DNA of 8,938 nt from an uncultured Lachnospiraceae bacterium (GTDB taxonomy: Bacteria; Bacillota; Clostridia; Lachnospirales; Lachnospiraceae), in assembly GCA_947068385.1 (NCBI GenBank), contig CAMTBF010000119.1, positions 1 to 8,938 on the forward strand, in the 5' to 3' direction. Under the pieces are notes generated by a model. The model worked only from the letters and a program-made list of their open reading frames with translations. It was not told the origin of the DNA and searched no databases. A program made the translations under genes and the position numbers. Shown here one piece after another: positions 6,762-8,938 of this stretch (position 1 is its first letter; every line of letters starts with the position of its first letter).

Positions 6762-7616
6762 ATGTATTCAGAATGGGCAAAGGATGAGATACGGATCGAG
6801 GGGCTGGAGGTCTTCGCCCACCACGGCGTATACCAGGAGGAGACGAAGAACGGTCAGTATTTCTACGTAAATGCGGTATTGTATACGGATGTGCGCCGGG
6901 CGGGGAGCGAGGATGCCCTGGAGCGCACCATAAATTACGGGACGGTATGCCATTTCATCACGGACTGGATGCAGGAGAACACCTGCCTGCTGCTGGAGGC
7001 GGTGGCGGAGCGGCTGAGCCAGGCGCTGCTTTTGGAGTTCGGCGTCCTTGCGGCCCTGGAGCTGGAGATCTGCAAGCCCCACGCCCCCATCCGCCTGCCT
7101 TTTGAAAACGTGTCCGTCAAGGTGAGCAGGGGCTGGCACAGGGCATACATCGCCGTGGGCTCCAACCTGGGGGACAGGAAGAGCCATATCCTGAGCGGCA
7201 TCCTTGCCCTGAAGGTGCATCCTTTGATCGTGCTGAAAAAGGTGTCCGAAATGATCGTCACCAAGCCCTACGGCGGGGTGGAGCAGGAGGACTTCCTCAA
7301 CGGCGCGCTGGAGATCGAGACGCTTTTAGGGCCGGAGGAGCTGCTGGAGGCCCTCCACCAGGTGGAGGACGCGGAAGGCAGGAAGCGGACGGTGCGCTGG
7401 GGCCCCAGGACGCTGGATCTGGACATCCTGTTCTATGACAGGCTCTGCTACGAGAGCGAGGATCTGGCGATTCCCCATGTGGATCTGGAGAACAGGGCGT
7501 TCGTCTTAAAGCCCATGGCGGAGATCGCGCCGTATTTCCGTCATCCCGTAAGCGGCAGGACCATGGCGGGGCTTCTGGGGGAGCTTTTGGGAAAGCCCGG
7601 GGAAGACGGGGCTTGA
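6762..7616 (+). CDS. folBK: FolB-FolK fusion: dihydroneopterin aldolase / HPPK
   Basis: A 284-residue fusion of two consecutive enzymes. Residues 1 to about 122 are dihydroneopterin aldolase, which cleaves dihydroneopterin to 6-hydroxymethyl-dihydropterin and glycolaldehyde: FAHHGVYQEETKNGQYF (18-34) includes the conserved Glu27, and LEICKPHAPI (101-110) holds the catalytic Lys105. Residues 127 to about 280 are 6-hydroxymethyl-dihydropterin pyrophosphokinase: AYIAVGSNLGDR (128-139), KPYGGVEQEDFLNGALEIET (168-187), RWGPRTLDLDILFYD (212-226) with the Mg-binding Asp219 and Asp221, and IPHVDLENRAFVLKPM (237-252). This order of domains is common in Clostridia. AGGAGG (6752-6757) lies just before the ATG. 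It is the last gene of the folate run. The dihydroneopterin triphosphate pyrophosphatase step that feeds FolB is not encoded in the window. Confidence 0.95.
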   Translation: MYSEWAKDEIRIEGLEVFAHHGVYQEETKNGQYFYVNAVLYTDVRRAGSEDALERTINYGTVCHFITDWMQENTCLLLEAVAERLSQALLLEFGVLAALELEICKPHAPIRLPFENVSVKVSRGWHRAYIAVGSNLGDRKSHILSGILALKVHPLIVLKKVSEMIVTKPYGGVEQEDFLNGALEIETLLGPEELLEALHQVEDAEGRKRTVRWGPRTLDLDILFYDRLCYESEDLAIPHVDLENRAFVLKPMAEIAPYFRHPVSGRTMAGLLGELLGKPGEDGA

Positions 7617-7622
7617 GCTTTT
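7593..7622 (+). terminator. Weak terminator-like hairpin at the end of the folate run
   Basis: AAGCCC (7593-7598) pairs with GGGCTT (7609-7614) across a 10-base loop, overlapping the folBK stop codon, followed by GAGCTTTT with only four Ts. It is the sole terminator-like structure between the folate run and yabQ. The stem is short, so termination would be partial at best. Confidence 0.25.
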
Positions 7623-7644
7623 AGGGAGGAGGTGAGACCTTATC

Positions 7645-7719
7645 ATGAGACATATCCAAGACCGCGTCCGAGATAACCACTCAGTACAGTTGACGGAAAC
7701 TGTTGGCAGATTGTGCTGA
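7645..7719 (+). CDS. Unrecognised 24-residue open frame with a perfect Shine-Dalgarno
   Basis: Starting from the ATG at 7645, a 24-codon frame runs to a TGA at 7717-7719. It is noteworthy only because AGGAGGTGA (7627-7635), a full anti-Shine-Dalgarno complement, lies 9 bases upstream. The peptide is basic and polar, with no membrane span or recognised motif. It could be a genuine small protein, a leader peptide, or the broken start of a gene that once continued across the composition boundary. In related genomes yabP commonly stands directly before yabQ, so a truncated yabP start is a possibility, but the resemblance is too slight to name it. Confidence 0.2.
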   Translation: MRHIQDRVRDNHSVQLTETVGRLC

Positions 7720-7785
7720 GGGGAAAGGAACTTGCTGACAGTCGCAACTGTGCTGTGTCGATTGTAGATTTCGGTAGATTACAAT
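7686..7785 (+). repeat. Cluster of three small inverted repeats upstream of yabQ
   Basis: Three stems follow one another: ACAGTT / AACTGT (7686-7691 with 7698-7703), ACAGT / ACTGT (7738-7742 with 7747-7751) and ATTGTA / TACAAT (7761-7766 with 7780-7785). The first two share the ACAGT arm. The third encloses a direct repeat GTAGATT (7764-7770 and 7774-7780). In addition AGTACAGTT occurs at 7683-7691 and again at 7822-7830, just before the yabQ start. The spacer contains no tRNA-like structure and no recognisable protein. Its function is unknown: structured leader RNA, regulator sites or the scar of a lost element are all possible. Confidence 0.4.
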
Positions 7786-7830
7786 AGCAGATTTCATTAG
7801 GAATCAAGACATTCGAAAAGGAGTACAGTT

Positions 7831-8205
7831 ATGCGCTATATAATGAAAGAAGCGATTCAGTATGAGGTGCATTTGGCGATTTTAAGCATAGGCACCGGCG
7901 TGGGACTCATGGTTCTCTACGATTTTTTTCGCATCCTTCGGATGTTTGTAAAACATAATACGTTTTGGACAGGGGTTGAGGATTTTGGATATTGGATCTA
8001 CTGTGCTGTGGTTACGTTTGATCTTCTGTATAAACAAAATGATGGGAGTCTGCGGGCTTATGCAATCGTCGGAACTCTGGCAGGGATGGCGGTTTACCAG
8101 TATCTGGTAAGTCAAAGAGTATTAAAGTACTTGAAAAAGGGGCAGGAATATTTTAAAATGAAATTTAAAAGACGCAGGCAGAAAGCAAATCAGGTGAAAA
8201 GATGA
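7831..8205 (+). CDS. yabQ: Spore cortex biosynthesis protein YabQ
   Basis: YabQ is a small membrane protein of the outer forespore membrane needed for cortex formation in Bacillus. This 124-residue version has the family pattern: a first membrane span (about 13-32) running into YDFFRILR (30-37), then the VEDFGYWIYCAVVTFDLLY segment (48-66), a third hydrophobic span at about 75-95 (AYAIVGTLAGMAVYQYLVS), and a very basic tail (about 108-124). AAAAGGAG (7816-7823) lies 7 bases before the ATG at 7831; a second ATG at 7843 is too far from it. The stop overlaps the divIC start as ATGA, implying translational coupling. Codon use is clearly more A/T-rich than in the folate genes. The usual upstream neighbours in Firmicutes (yabP, an S4-domain gene) are missing here. 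The call rests on pattern and context. Confidence 0.85.
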   Translation: MRYIMKEAIQYEVHLAILSIGTGVGLMVLYDFFRILRMFVKHNTFWTGVEDFGYWIYCAVVTFDLLYKQNDGSLRAYAIVGTLAGMAVYQYLVSQRVLKYLKKGQEYFKMKFKRRRQKANQVKR

Positions 8206-8519
8206 AAGACGCTAGAAAGTCCAAAAGAAAAAGAAGAGAGCATTTAGGAAATCGTTTGGCATTGCTGGGCGTCACGTTTGTGGTGGGCAGTATGGCTTTT
8301 GTCGTGAATATGCGGAGCTCCTCTTTAAAAGAAAAGGACTTAGAATATCAGGCGAGAGAAGAGAGCTTGAGAAAACAAGTGGATGAGGAGAAGCAGAGAG
8401 CAGCCAGACTGGAGGAACAGAGAGTTTATGTTCAGACAAAACAATATATAGAAAAGGTTGCCAAGGAAAAACTGGGATTAGTTAATCCAGATGAAATTCT
8501 ATTAAAACCGACTGAATAA
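8202..8519 (+). CDS. divIC: Septum formation initiator DivIC/FtsB-like
   Basis: This 105-residue bitopic protein fits the DivIC/FtsB family, which joins the divisome with DivIB/FtsQ and FtsL. It has a basic cytoplasmic N-terminus (KSKRKRREH, 7-15), one membrane span (about 18-36), a charged coiled-coil region (about 41-77) and the hallmark C-terminal block YIEKVAKEKLGLVNPDEIL (82-100). The ATG overlaps the yabQ stop codon and AGGTGA (8192-8197) serves as ribosome site. Position after yabQ and before a spoIIE-like gene is the common Firmicutes arrangement, which supports the name divIC over ftsL. Confidence 0.92.
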   Translation: MKDARKSKRKRREHLGNRLALLGVTFVVGSMAFVVNMRSSSLKEKDLEYQAREESLRKQVDEEKQRAARLEEQRVYVQTKQYIEKVAKEKLGLVNPDEILLKPTE

Positions 8520-8525
8520 GAAGGA

Positions 8526-8554
8526 AGCTTGTCGAATAATTTTTGAGACAAGCT
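8526..8554 (+). other. 8-bp perfect inverted repeat after divIC
   Basis: AGCTTGTC (8526-8533) and GACAAGCT (8547-8554) are perfect inverted copies with a 13-base loop, 6 bases after the divIC stop. No T-run follows the stem, so as a terminator it would be weak. The left arm overlaps a Spo0A-box-like CTTGTCGAA (8528-8536), so the symmetry may instead reflect a regulator site upstream of the next promoter. Confidence 0.5.
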
Positions 8555-8595
8555 CTGTGATTCTGACAAATATTTCCCTTTTGACAATGTATAAT
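8528..8595 (+). promoter_or_regulatory. Putative Spo0A-activated promoter of the spoIIE-like gene
   Basis: A perfect TATAAT (8590-8595) has a CTGACA -35-like hexamer (8563-8568) 21 bases upstream. Such an over-long spacer is known for the Spo0A-dependent sigma-A promoters of B. subtilis spoIIE and spoIIG. Three sites match the 0A box TTTGTCRAA at eight of nine positions: CTTGTCGAA at 8528-8536 (plus strand), TTTGTCAGA read on the minus strand at 8570-8562, and ATTGTCAAA on the minus strand at 8588-8580. The sites are seen; binding is inferred. Confidence 0.55.
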
Positions 8596-8632
8596 GGATG
8601 TGGACCTTTATGCAAAGTCGGGAGGGATTTTT

Positions 8633-8938
8633 GTGTTTGAGCGGAAATTTGTTCAAAAAGATATGGCTAACATCCATATATATACGGCAAGAAAATTAAG
8701 CGATATGGCTGGTTCCCTGGAAGAGCTGGCCAAAACTTTTGATGAAGGAATGGCAACAGGGAGAAATTTAAGCAGAGAGGATGGACTGGCGGCGCTTCAA
8801 ATGGCGGGAGCCATGGTATGTGGAGATTGCAACCGGTGTAATCTGTATTCAGACAGTGAGAAGGAAGAGAGCTATTATCTTTACTATCTTCTCAGGGCAT
8901 TTGAGCAGAAGGGAAACATAGACTATGAAGATATGCCC
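8633..8938 (+). CDS. spoIIE: SpoIIE-like stage II sporulation protein, N-terminal part (cut by window edge)
   Basis: The window holds the first 102 codons of a gene that runs off the right edge. SpoIIE is the PP2C phosphatase that dephosphorylates SpoIIAA and so triggers sigma-F in the forespore. Here a helical stretch (about 10-40, ARKLSDMAGSLEELAKTFDE) leads to the cysteine cluster VCGDCNRCNLY (62-72, Cys63, Cys66, Cys69), like the linker region that precedes the phosphatase domain in SpoIIE. The start is GTG at 8633, with GGAGGG (8621-8626) six bases upstream; an in-frame ATG at 8594 overlaps the -10 box and is unlikely. There is no membrane segment in these residues and no room for one upstream, although B. 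subtilis SpoIIE begins with about ten spans. The phosphatase domain itself lies outside, so the name rests on the cysteine region, gene order and promoter. Confidence 0.65.
   Translation, partial: MFERKFVQKDMANIHIYTARKLSDMAGSLEELAKTFDEGMATGRNLSREDGLAALQMAGAMVCGDCNRCNLYSDSEKEESYYLYYLLRAFEQKGNIDYEDMP

Noticed and set aside
7720..7790. Cobalamin-riboswitch-like fragment (GGGGAAAGG ... ACAGTCGCAACTGT)
   Set aside because: The ACAGT-ACTGT stem recalls part of that riboswitch, but the GCCACTG box and the rest of the conserved core are not visible, and yabQ is not a cobalamin gene.
8581..8612. TTGACA at 8581-8586 as an ordinary -35 box
   Set aside because: It lies only 3 bases before the TATAAT, and no good -10 hexamer lies 16-18 bases downstream. 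It is better explained as a Spo0A-box-like site on the minus strand.

Overview
The window looks like chromosome from an endospore-forming member of the Clostridia, most likely Lachnospiraceae. This rests on gene content (a yabQ / divIC / spoIIE-like sporulation and division block, a fused folB-folK gene, a type IV ABC-like membrane protein, strong purine-rich Shine-Dalgarno sites) and not on any database search. Two composition regimes are visible. From the left edge to about 7620 the DNA is GC-rich (hand counts: 35 of 60 G+C at 7501-7560, 38 of 60 at 5581-5640). From about 7800 onward it is clearly poorer in GC (20 of 60 at 7981-8040, 27 of 60 at 8341-8400).

Layout: (1) 1-188 is a leader with a plausible sigma-A promoter for a small PH-domain protein (189-566). 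(2) A putative ABC-transporter type IV membrane protein (636-1058, minus strand) converges on it. (3) Divergent from that gene starts a plus-strand run of six closely spaced genes: folC, an MBOAT O-acyltransferase, its AlgJ/AlgX-like DHHW partner, folE, folP and a folB-folK fusion (1154-7616). (4) A 214-base spacer (7617-7830) holds three small inverted repeats, a 24-codon open frame with a perfect Shine-Dalgarno, and the composition change. (5) yabQ and divIC overlap by ATGA (7831-8519). (6) A 113-base regulatory gap with several Spo0A-box-like sites leads into the start of a spoIIE-like gene that runs off the window (8633-8938).

How the genes work together: FolE makes dihydroneopterin triphosphate from GTP, FolB and FolK turn dihydroneopterin into 6-hydroxymethyl-dihydropterin pyrophosphate, FolP condenses this with p-aminobenzoate, and FolC adds glutamate to give dihydrofolate and polyglutamates. 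The acyltransferase pair inside this cluster has no evident folate role. By family it should O-acylate (usually O-acetylate) an extracellular glycan, substrate unknown. YabQ, DivIC and the SpoIIE-like protein belong to spore cortex formation, septation and forespore sigma-F activation.

The points most worth a second look are the acyltransferase pair embedded in the folate cluster, the composition and gene-order junction at 7617-7830, the Spo0A-type promoter before the spoIIE-like gene, and the apparent lack of a membrane domain at the start of that protein. No CRISPR array, tRNA, rRNA, transposase or clear phage gene was seen.
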